Shown here: one piece after another, positions 1 to 5,338 of the stretch
How the letters are laid out: each line of letters begins with the position of its first letter
How positions within the stretch are numbered: the first letter of the stretch is position 1
Source of the DNA: Rhodobiaceae bacterium
Lineage (GTDB): Bacteria; Pseudomonadota; Alphaproteobacteria; RS24
Direction of reading: 5' to 3'
Assembly: GCA_002683515.1 (NCBI GenBank)
Contig: NYTN01000074.1
Location: 1 to 6,913, forward strand
Length of the DNA stretch: 6,913 bases
Notes under the pieces: model-generated
What the model was told of the DNA's origin: nothing
Database searches by the model: none
Seen by the model: the letters and a program-made list of their open reading frames with translations, nothing else
Position numbers and translations under genes: made by a program

Positions 1-7
1 GCCGTAG

Positions 8-787
8 CCAGTTGATAATATATTTGACGGCGCATTCGGTCAGGCCGGCGCTGAACTCGTAATTGAAGAGTTTATGACAGGTGAGGAGGCCAGTTTTTTT
101 GTCCTCACTGACGGCGTAAATGCTCTCCCACTGGCTACGGCTCAAGATCATAAGCGTGTCGGCGAGGGTGATACCGGCCCGAATACCGGCGGCATGGGCG
201 CCTATTCACCTGCTAAAATTGTTACGCCTTCTTTATTAGAAGACACCATGCGGCGCATTATTCAACCAACATTGACCGCAATGGCAGATAAGGGGACACC
301 GTATCGTGGTGTGCTCTACGCAGGTTTAATGCTGACCGAGGACGGGCCAAAACTGGTGGAATATAATGCACGCTTTGGCGATCCAGAATGTCAGGTACTG
401 ATGTTGCGACTAAAAAGTGACCTTGTCCCCGCCCTTATGGCAACGGCAACAGGGGACATTAGTGATCTTGATCTTGAATGGTTCGACGAAGACGCGATGA
501 CGGTTGTTATGGCGGCAAAAGGGTATCCGGGTAGCTATTCCAAAGGCACAGAAATTGATGGGCTTGATGCAGCCGTGGCAGATTCAGATACACAAATTTT
601 TCATGCAGGTACAAGAACCGAAGATGGAAAAACACTTGCAGTTGGTGGACGTGTGCTTAATGTCACCTCTAAAGGTCAAGACTTAAATGCCGCAAGAGAC
701 AAAGCCTATGCTGCGCTAAAAAAGATTGACTGGGAGGAAGGGTTTTATCGTCGCGATATTGGCTGGCGCGCACTAGATGAAATATAG
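8..787 (+). CDS. purD: Phosphoribosylamine--glycine ligase (GAR synthetase), 3' part only
   Basis: PurD joins phosphoribosylamine and glycine with ATP to make glycinamide ribonucleotide, the second step of de novo purine synthesis, in the cytosol. The visible part runs from about the middle of the ATP-grasp domain to the C-terminus. Counting from the ATG at 74 (an internal Met, not the start), DHKRVGEGDTGPNTGGMGAY at residues 25-44 is the family glycine-rich signature, and EYNARFGDPE at 97-106 carries the Asn and Glu that bind magnesium. The end RRDIGWRA (226-233) is typical of alphaproteobacterial PurD. The family is about 425 residues long, so roughly 170-180 N-terminal residues lie left of the window. 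Homology continues upstream of 74 in the same frame (VDNIFDGAFGQAG), so translation does not begin at 74. An in-frame TAG at 5-7 breaks the frame at the very edge. The product identification is very safe; the state of the 5' end is not. Confidence 0.95.
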   Translation, partial: PVDNIFDGAFGQAGAELVIEEFMTGEEASFFVLTDGVNALPLATAQDHKRVGEGDTGPNTGGMGAYSPAKIVTPSLLEDTMRRIIQPTLTAMADKGTPYRGVLYAGLMLTEDGPKLVEYNARFGDPECQVLMLRLKSDLVPALMATATGDISDLDLEWFDEDAMTVVMAAKGYPGSYSKGTEIDGLDAAVADSDTQIFHAGTRTEDGKTLAVGGRVLNVTSKGQDLNAARDKAYAALKKIDWEEGFYRRDIGWRALDEI

Positions 788-822
788 CGTTTCTTTCTAA
801 CAGAGACATTTCAGAGAAACGC
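787..822 (+). other. Inverted repeat (RNA hairpin) overlapping the purD stop codon
   Basis: GCGTTTCT at 787-794 is perfectly complementary to AGAAACGC at 815-822. A G-U pair and an A-U pair extend the stem to about 10 bp with a loop of about 16 bases. The left arm begins on the last base of the purD TAG. No T-run follows (the next bases are purine-rich), so it is not a canonical intrinsic terminator. It could protect the purD 3' end, act as an RNA-processing site between purD and the kinase gene, or be a weak pause site. That it can fold is seen in the sequence; any role is inference. Confidence 0.45.
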
Positions 823-835
823 GAAAGAGGGAGTT

Positions 836-841
836 AAAGGG
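836..841 (+). promoter_or_regulatory. Ribosome binding site of the kinase gene
   Basis: AAAGGG sits 6 bases upstream of the ATG at 848, with a second purine-rich stretch (AAAGAGGGAG) just before it. It supports the 848 start. There is no convincing promoter in the 60-base gap after purD, so cotranscription with purD is likely. Confidence 0.6.
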
Positions 842-847
842 TCATAA

Positions 848-1924
848 ATGAGTGATAGACAGGAAAAGTTCGGCGGTACAAAAGAAGTCGCTGAAACACT
901 TAAATTTGATGTCAAAAATCTTGAAGACTACATGCACGCACATGTTGAAGGCTTTCAGGGCCCTCTTGAAGTGACGCAATTTAAAGGCGGACAATCAAAC
1001 CCGACCTATCAGCTCATCACCTCTAACAAAAAATATGTTCTGAGACGCAAACCGCCAGGAAAGCTTTTGCCTTCAGCGCATGCTGTTGACCGCGAATATC
1101 GCGTTATCACTTCGCTGGCTTCAGTCGGGTTTCCTGTGCCACGCAGTTATTGCCTATGCGAGGATGAAAGTGTGATTGGAACCATGTTCTATATTATGGA
1201 TATGGTCGAAGGGCGCATCTTATGGGATGTGACCCTAAGCGATTACGCTAAAGAAGACAGATGGCCGATTTTTGAAGCGCAGGTCAAAACGATTGCCCAG
1301 TTGCACTCGCTTGACTATAAAGCCATCGGCTTAGGCGATTACGGCAAGCCGGGCAATTATTTTGAGCGCCAAATTGGTCGCTGGACAAAACAATACATCG
1401 CCTCTGAGACTCAAAAAGTCGACAATATGGATAGGCTTATGGCATGGCTGCCGGGGCAAATTCCACAAGATGACGCGAACTCAATTGTCCATGGTGATTT
1501 CAGGCTTGATAATATGGTGTTGCATCCGAACAAACCAGAGGTGAGCGCTGTGTTGGATTGGGAATTATCTACGCTGGGTCATCCGCTTGGCGACTTCACT
1601 TATCATTTGATGCAATGGCACATGCCGTCGATTAAAACCATGGTGTCAGCATCACTTGCTGGCAGAGATTTGGACGAATTAGGGATTCCGACAACCGACC
1701 AATATATCCGTATGTATTGCGACGCAGTTGGACGGGACGGCATTGAAAATATCGACTTCTATCTGGCTTTTAATATGTTCCGGCTAGCGGCGATTTTGCA
1801 GGGTATTGTCGGGCGTGTCAGAGACGGCACTGCAAGTTCGGCACATGCGGGTGAAATGGAAAAGAATATTCCACCTTTAGCAGAAGTAGGCTGGGCCTTC
1901 GCGCAAAAAGCTGGCGCAGTTTAA
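848..1924 (+). CDS. APH-fold kinase of the ACAD10/ACAD11/LvaA type (COG3173 phosphotransferase)
   Basis: A 358-residue cytosolic kinase with the aminoglycoside phosphotransferase fold. The N-lobe nucleotide loop is FKGGQSNPTY (45-54). The beta strand that usually carries the ATP-binding Lys reads VLRRKPPG (64-71), which is the normal form in this subfamily. The catalytic loop is HGDFRLDN (215-222), with D217 as the expected base and N222 as a metal ligand. LDWE (236-239) supplies the second metal-binding Asp, D237. Despite the fold name, this subfamily is not an antibiotic-resistance group. Its relatives are the N-terminal domains of animal ACAD10/ACAD11 and Pseudomonas LvaA, which phosphorylates 4-hydroxyacyl-CoA. 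An ACAD10/11-type dehydrogenase lies at 4112, which supports that reading. Length matches the family and the start has a good ribosome binding site. The gene follows purD by 60 bases on the same strand and converges on rsmD with a 4-base gap. Family is sure; the substrate is inferred. Confidence 0.9.
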   Translation: MSDRQEKFGGTKEVAETLKFDVKNLEDYMHAHVEGFQGPLEVTQFKGGQSNPTYQLITSNKKYVLRRKPPGKLLPSAHAVDREYRVITSLASVGFPVPRSYCLCEDESVIGTMFYIMDMVEGRILWDVTLSDYAKEDRWPIFEAQVKTIAQLHSLDYKAIGLGDYGKPGNYFERQIGRWTKQYIASETQKVDNMDRLMAWLPGQIPQDDANSIVHGDFRLDNMVLHPNKPEVSAVLDWELSTLGHPLGDFTYHLMQWHMPSIKTMVSASLAGRDLDELGIPTTDQYIRMYCDAVGRDGIENIDFYLAFNMFRLAAILQGIVGRVRDGTASSAHAGEMEKNIPPLAEVGWAFAQKAGAV

Positions 1925-1928
1925 TTCT

Positions 1929-2483
1929 TCAAGAAGTATATGAGAGCAAGGTGATTTCTGTATCACCATAAGCGCGCCTATTGATTTCATCAAACCCCAA
2001 AGGCGTCATAAAATCCGCGCGCTTGTCTTCCTCAACCACCAGCAATGCATCCTCTGCCAACCAGCCGCCCTCTTTCAAACAAAGCAGAGTTTTTTCCGCC
2101 AGCCCCTTACCATAGGGGGGATCGAGAAACACAAGATTAAATAAAGGTGCTTGCTTGTCGTGGTTTCCCAATTTAATCGCATCACGTCTCAAAAGATGTG
2201 TTTCATCGCCAGCATCAAGCACGTGAATATTATTTTCAATAACAGCCCAAGCAGCAGTCATTTTTTCTACAAAATAGCAGGTTTCCGCACCGCGCGATAA
2301 AGCCTCAAGTCCTAATGCACCGGTTCCGGCGAAAAGGTCAAGAACATGAGACCCATTAAGCTCGATACGGCTTTCAAGCGCAGAAAATAATGCCTCTCTA
2401 ATACGATCAGATGTCGGACGTGTCAGATTATTTTTGGGCGTTTGAAGGGTGTGCCCTTTCCATTTTCCGGCAATGATACGCAT
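1929..2483 (-). CDS. rsmD: 16S rRNA (guanine(966)-N(2))-methyltransferase
   Basis: RsmD methylates the exocyclic N2 of G966 in 16S rRNA (E. coli numbering) using S-adenosylmethionine, during small-subunit assembly. The 184-residue protein has the full family pattern: MRIIAG at the N-terminus, RPTSDRIRE at 22-30, the SAM-binding DLFAGTGALGLEALSRGA at 49-66, and the catalytic LDPPY at 120-124 (many N6/N2 methyltransferases have NPPY; DPPY is usual for this family). Length is normal. The ATG lies 6 bases after the stop of the upstream pseudouridine synthase gene. No clear Shine-Dalgarno is seen, since the preceding bases are TGATCTGAT after an A-run, so translational coupling to the upstream gene is likely. 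Its 3' end faces the kinase gene, with four bases between stop codons. Confidence 0.95.
   Translation of the reverse strand: MRIIAGKWKGHTLQTPKNNLTRPTSDRIREALFSALESRIELNGSHVLDLFAGTGALGLEALSRGAETCYFVEKMTAAWAVIENNIHVLDAGDETHLLRRDAIKLGNHDKQAPLFNLVFLDPPYGKGLAEKTLLCLKEGGWLAEDALLVVEEDKRADFMTPLGFDEINRRAYGDTEITLLSYTS
1950..1967. other. Small inverted repeat near the 3' end of rsmD
   Basis: GGTGAT (1950-1955) and ATCACC (1962-1967) form a perfect 6-bp stem with a 6-base loop. It lies inside the rsmD coding region, 25 bases past the kinase stop codon. It encodes the conserved GDTEIT segment of RsmD, so the symmetry may be accidental. No T-run follows on the + strand. A weak terminator for the convergent transcripts is possible but not shown. 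Confidence 0.25.
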
Positions 2484-2489
2484 ATCAGA

Positions 2490-3509
2490 TCATTTTTTTT
2501 TAAGCTTTAGCATTTTCTTTTTTGATGTCGTTTTAGTCTCGGACATCTTCCAGGGTGTCACATTTTTTTCGGGTAGATTTTTAGGGGGCTTATCACTTTG
2601 AGATTTTTCTTTATGCGATTTTGCCTTGAAAGAGGTGTCCGATTTGGAAACTGATTTAGAAACTAGTTTATTTTGCCCCCGTGCAGGTTTCTTTTCTGGG
2701 CGGTCTGCCGTTTGCTTGCTTCGGGTTTTCGGTTTGACCTGCGGCACGCGCCCCTCTGCAATATCGGACCATGTTGAGCCCAGTTGCTGACGCAAAACAC
2801 GACGAGGAACTTCTTCAACAGCACCGGTTTCCAAATTGCCGAGTTGAAATGGCCCAAATGAAAGCCTAATCAAGCGATTAACTTCTAAGCCGACATAGCT
2901 GAGAAGTTTTTTGACCTCACGGTTCTTGCCTTCTCTAAGCGAAATTGTTAGCCAGACATTCCCGCCTTGCTGGCGTTCAACATCTACATCAACACCGCGA
3001 TAATGAACATCCTCAAGGGTGATACCTTTTTTTAGCTCGAGTAATTTTCGCTGATCAGGTCTACCGTAAGCGCGAACACGGTACCGCCGCAACCAGCCAG
3101 TTTCAGGTAACTCAAGATAACGCTTAAGCCCCCCATCATTCGTTAGCAACAACAAGCCTTCGGTATTAATATCCAGTCGCCCGACAGACAATACACGCGG
3201 CAAATTATCGGGTAATTTTGAAAAAATTGTTGCACGGCCTTGCGGGTCACGTTCAGTCGTGACAAGGCCACGCGGCTTATAATACCGCCATAGTCGCGGT
3301 GGATCAGGTTGAGCCAGTTCTTTCCCGTCAACCGTGATACGATCGGAGGGTAGAACATTCAATGCAGGCGAATTAATGGTTTTTCCGTTAACTGTTACAC
3401 GCCCAGCCTGAATAATCGTCTCAGCCTCTCGCCTAGATGACAGACCCGAGCGAGCCAAAACCTTGGCTATGCGGTCGCCTTTAATTGCCTGATTTGTCTT
3501 GTTATTCAT
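2490..3509 (-). CDS. rluB: RluB/RsuA-family pseudouridine synthase with Lys-rich C-terminal tail
   Basis: This enzyme isomerises a specific uridine to pseudouridine in rRNA; most alphaproteobacterial members are assigned to 23S U2605 (RluB), though RluE/RluF/RsuA cannot be excluded from sequence alone. With the start at the ATG at 3509 the protein has 339 residues. An S4 RNA-binding domain spans about 11-63 (DRIAKVLARSGLSSRREAE). The catalytic motif GRLDINTEGLLLLTNDG is at 110-126, with D113 as the nucleophile. REGKNREVKKLL (192-203) is a conserved late motif of the family. From about residue 254 the remainder is a basic, low-complexity tail with about 24 Lys in 86 residues, probably disordered and RNA-binding. 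The frame stays open upstream to a GTG at 3560, but the extra 17 residues do not look like this family, would leave 3 bases to tadA, and have no ribosome site. I therefore chose 3509. The gene is the first of an operon with rsmD. Confidence 0.9.
   Translation of the reverse strand: MNNKTNQAIKGDRIAKVLARSGLSSRREAETIIQAGRVTVNGKTINSPALNVLPSDRITVDGKELAQPDPPRLWRYYKPRGLVTTERDPQGRATIFSKLPDNLPRVLSVGRLDINTEGLLLLTNDGGLKRYLELPETGWLRRYRVRAYGRPDQRKLLELKKGITLEDVHYRGVDVDVERQQGGNVWLTISLREGKNREVKKLLSYVGLEVNRLIRLSFGPFQLGNLETGAVEEVPRRVLRQQLGSTWSDIAEGRVPQVKPKTRSKQTADRPEKKPARGQNKLVSKSVSKSDTSFKAKSHKEKSQSDKPPKNLPEKNVTPWKMSETKTTSKKKMLKLKKK
2493..2501 (-). repeat. A9 homopolymer at the 3' end of the pseudouridine synthase gene
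   Basis: On the coding (-) strand nine A residues encode the last three Lys codons and run directly into the TGA stop at 2492-2490. Such runs are prone to polymerase and ribosome slippage. A -1 slip adds only Met-Ile before a TGA at 2487-2485, one base upstream of the rsmD ATG. Confidence 0.6.
2641..2664 (-). repeat. Two tandem 12-bp units in the Lys-rich tail
   Basis: GATTTGGAAACT followed directly by GATTTAGAAACT (+ strand), 11 of 12 bases identical. The unit encodes part of the repeated VSKS in the C-terminal tail of the pseudouridine synthase. It shows recent growth of the tail by small duplication. Confidence 0.6.
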
Positions 3510-3512
3510 AAT
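3485..3512 (+). promoter_or_regulatory. Candidate promoter for tadA
   Basis: TTGCCT (3485-3490) and CATAAT (3507-3512) are spaced by 16 bases. They match the sigma-70 consensus at 4 of 6 and 5 of 6 positions. Start of transcription would be near 3519, giving tadA a leader of about 45 bases. The -35 lies within the 5' coding region of the divergent pseudouridine synthase gene. Consensus match only. Confidence 0.35.
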
Positions 3513-3529
3513 GCACCATGTAGCATTAT
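3508..3529. promoter_or_regulatory. Inverted repeat between two divergent genes; operator-like
   Basis: ATAATGC (3508-3514) and GCATTAT (3523-3529) are perfect 7-bp inverted arms separated by 8 bases. Each arm contains an ATAAT core that can serve as a -10 element, one for each direction: CATAAT toward tadA, and TATAAT (3530-3525 on the - strand) toward the pseudouridine synthase gene. The repeat also overlaps the latter's ATG. It may bind a dimeric regulator or simply reflect two back-to-back promoters. The symmetry is seen; the function is inferred. Confidence 0.4.
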
Positions 3530-3530
3530 A
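3525..3530 (-). promoter_or_regulatory. Candidate -10 element (TATAAT) for the pseudouridine synthase-rsmD operon
   Basis: A perfect TATAAT reads on the - strand at 3530-3525, 15 bases upstream of the chosen ATG at 3509. Transcription would begin near 3518, leaving a leader of about 9 bases, nearly leaderless. No good -35 is seen at 15-19 bases spacing, so a real promoter would need an activator or a non-standard -35. Confidence 0.3.
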
Positions 3531-3563
3531 TTTTCTGAAAGTCCTGAGAATGTTGACCACCTA

Positions 3564-4058
3564 ATGAATGACCCAGTAACACCATTAAGCAAACCTCAAG
3601 CCAAGCCGAACACTTCACCTATGCAACTAGCCCTTGAGCAAGCTGTTGCCGCTGCAGAACGAGGAGAAGTGCCTGTTGGCGCAGTCATCACAGATGCAAA
3701 GGGGTATGTAATTGCAGCAAATGGCAATAGAATTATAGAATATGCCGACCCCACAGCGCATGCCGAGATTTTGGTCATCCGTGAGGCAACGACAGCGTTA
3801 AAAAATGAACGGCTCGTTAATTGCAATCTCTATGTAACGCTGGAACCTTGCCCAATGTGCGCTGGGGCAATCTCGCTCGCTCGAGTCAAACGGCTTTATT
3901 ATGGGGCTGCAGATGAAAAAGCCGGCGGCGCAGAGCATGGCATAAGATTATTTTCTCACCCATCATGTCATCACCGCCCAGAGGTTTACGGCGGGATAGA
4001 AGAAATTGCATGTGCGACAATTTTACAGAGTTTTTTTGCCGCTAGGCGTCAATCATAA
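3564..4058 (+). CDS. tadA: tRNA-specific adenosine deaminase
   Basis: TadA is a zinc enzyme that deaminates adenosine 34 in the anticodon of tRNA-Arg(ACG) to inosine, allowing one tRNA to read several CGN codons. It normally acts as a homodimer in the cytosol. The 164-residue protein shows the cytidine/deoxycytidylate deaminase signature: HAE at 66-68 (H66 zinc ligand, E68 proton shuttle) and PCPMC at 95-99 (C96 and C99 zinc ligands). EVPVGAV at 35-41 and DPTAHAE are typical of TadA rather than of guanine or cytosine deaminases. The first 19 residues (rich in Pro and Lys) are not conserved in the family. The Met at residue 20 (ATG at 3621), just before QLALEQA, is a plausible alternative start, and neither start has a clear ribosome site. 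The gene is divergent from the pseudouridine synthase gene and 53 bases upstream of the dehydrogenase. TadA is usually essential in bacteria. Confidence 0.95.
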   Translation: MNDPVTPLSKPQAKPNTSPMQLALEQAVAAAERGEVPVGAVITDAKGYVIAANGNRIIEYADPTAHAEILVIREATTALKNERLVNCNLYVTLEPCPMCAGAISLARVKRLYYGAADEKAGGAEHGIRLFSHPSCHHRPEVYGGIEEIACATILQSFFAARRQS

Positions 4059-4059
4059 C

Positions 4060-4091
4060 TTGCATCAAATCTCCATTCATCTGAGTATAAT
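4060..4091 (+). promoter_or_regulatory. Candidate promoter for the acyl-CoA dehydrogenase gene
   Basis: A perfect TATAAT lies at 4086-4091 in the 53-base gap between tadA and the dehydrogenase. The nearest -35-like hexamer is TTGCAT at 4060-4065, but the spacing of 20 bases is too long for a strong sigma-70 promoter. Start of transcription would fall near 4098, next to the ribosome site. This could give the dehydrogenase expression independent of tadA. Confidence 0.35.
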
Positions 4092-4098
4092 GTTCAAT

Positions 4099-4104
4099 AA
4101 GGAG
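4099..4104 (+). promoter_or_regulatory. Strong ribosome binding site of the dehydrogenase gene
   Basis: AAGGAG, 7 bases upstream of the ATG at 4112. It is the best Shine-Dalgarno in the window and fixes the start. Confidence 0.75.
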
Positions 4105-4111
4105 AAGCCCA

Positions 4112-5335
4112 ATGAATTTCGATTATTCTGATAAAACCAAGTCACTGATTGATGATGTCTCAAGCTTTATGGATAAACATATTTATCCTGCTGAGCCGAT
4201 TTACAATCAGCAGATGAAAGATTTTGGAGATGATCGCTGGCAGGTCGTTCCGGTTCTGGAGGATTTGAAAGTCAAAGCGCAGGAAGCAGGCCTTTGGAAT
4301 TTGTTTCTGCCTGAAAGTAGTTTAGGTGCTGGCTTAACTAATTTGGAATATGCTCCCCTCGCCGAATTAATGGGTCGGGTAGTCTTCGCCTCCGAAGTGT
4401 TTAATTGCAGTGCGCCTGATACAGGCAATATGGAAGTGCTTGTCCGTTACGGCACACCAGCACAACAGGAAAAATGGCTGACACCTCTTCTTGCTGGAGA
4501 AATCCGCTCTGCGTTTTTGATGACTGAGCCTGATGTCGCTTCCTCAGACGCTACAAATATCAAAACCTCTATCACTCGCGATGGTGACGAATATGTCATT
4601 AATGGTCGCAAATGGTGGTCCTCTGGCCTCGGTGACCCGAGATGTAAAGTGACAATCCTGATGGGAAAATCCGATTTTGATGCCCCCCGTCACCAACAGC
4701 AATCCATGATACTTGTCCCAGTCGATACGCCCGGCGTGGAAATTATAAGGCCCCTGACTGTTTTCGGTTATGATGATGCCCCGCATGGTCACATGGAAGT
4801 AAAGTTGGATAATGTGCGCGTACCGGCCGAAAATATGCTGCTGGGCGAAGGTAGAGGATTTGAAATCGCCCAAGGACGTCTCGGCCCAGGTCGTATCCAT
4901 CATTGCATGAGAACAATTGGTCTTGCCGAACGCGCTCTTGAAAAAATGTGCGCGCGCCTCGCTTCACGCCAAGTTTTCGGTAAGAAAATCTATGAACATT
5001 CACTCTGGGAAGAGCGCATTGCTGAAGCCAGAACTGATTTGGAAATGACCCGTCTCCTATGCCTTAAAGCTGCCCATATGATGGATACAGTCGGAAATAA
5101 AGTGGCACAAGCAGAGATTGCCATGATTAAAGTTGCCGGTCCGAAGACAGCGCTTAAAATCATTGATAATGCAATACAGTCCCATGGCGGCGGTGGTATC
5201 AGTCAAGATTTTGATTTGGCTAAAATGTATACAAATGCGCGTACCATGCGTTTGGTTGATGGTCCTGATGAAGTTCATAACCGCGCTATTGCCCGTATTG
5301 AAATGAAAAAATATATTGATCAGTCGCAAGCCTAA
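4112..5335 (+). CDS. Acyl-CoA dehydrogenase of the ACAD10/ACAD11 type
   Basis: A 407-residue FAD-dependent acyl-CoA dehydrogenase. It has the three-part fold: helical N-domain (about 1-130), beta domain with FLMTEPDVASSDATN (135-149) for flavin and substrate contacts and INGRKWWSSG (163-172), and a helical C-domain with GRLGPGRIHHCMR (255-267) and IQSHGGGGISQD (355-366). The MTEP/ASSDATN and DAPRHQQQSM (190-199) segments are characteristic of the ACAD10/ACAD11 subgroup. Where medium-chain enzymes have the catalytic Glu (E376, followed by Gly-Thr), this protein has VDGPDEVH (382-389), so D383 occupies that place by my alignment. In animals this domain is fused behind an APH kinase domain; the matching kinase is at 848 here. 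The likely role is turning a 4-phosphoacyl-CoA into an enoyl-CoA, or long/branched acyl-CoA oxidation. Family is sure; substrate is inferred. The stop is 3 bases from the convergent mutL stop. Confidence 0.93.
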   Translation: MNFDYSDKTKSLIDDVSSFMDKHIYPAEPIYNQQMKDFGDDRWQVVPVLEDLKVKAQEAGLWNLFLPESSLGAGLTNLEYAPLAELMGRVVFASEVFNCSAPDTGNMEVLVRYGTPAQQEKWLTPLLAGEIRSAFLMTEPDVASSDATNIKTSITRDGDEYVINGRKWWSSGLGDPRCKVTILMGKSDFDAPRHQQQSMILVPVDTPGVEIIRPLTVFGYDDAPHGHMEVKLDNVRVPAENMLLGEGRGFEIAQGRLGPGRIHHCMRTIGLAERALEKMCARLASRQVFGKKIYEHSLWEERIAEARTDLEMTRLLCLKAAHMMDTVGNKVAQAEIAMIKVAGPKTALKIIDNAIQSHGGGGISQDFDLAKMYTNARTMRLVDGPDEVHNRAIARIEMKKYIDQSQA

Positions 5336-5338
5336 AAA

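Noticed and set aside
74..76. ATG at 74 as the start of purD
   Set aside because: PurD homology continues in the same frame upstream (VDNIFDGAFGQAGAELVIEEF), and a protein starting here would lack about 40% of the enzyme.
1900..1921. GCGC...GCGC as a terminator for the kinase gene
   Set aside because: The stem is only 4 bp, lies in coding sequence and has no following T-run of use.
848..1924. Aminoglycoside resistance gene
   Set aside because: The fold is APH, but the FKGGQSNPTY, VLRRKPPG and HGDFRLDN motifs belong to the ACAD10/11-LvaA-like group, and there is no resistance-island context.
3510..3560. GTG at 3560 as the start of the pseudouridine synthase gene
   Set aside because: The extra 17 residues show no family likeness, there is no ribosome site, and the region holds a TATAAT and an inverted repeat. 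The ATG at 3509 precedes the S4 domain at the usual distance.
4544..4903. Open frame of 119 codons on the - strand opposite the dehydrogenase
   Set aside because: It is entirely within a conserved dehydrogenase region on the other strand, with no supporting start site or family motif.
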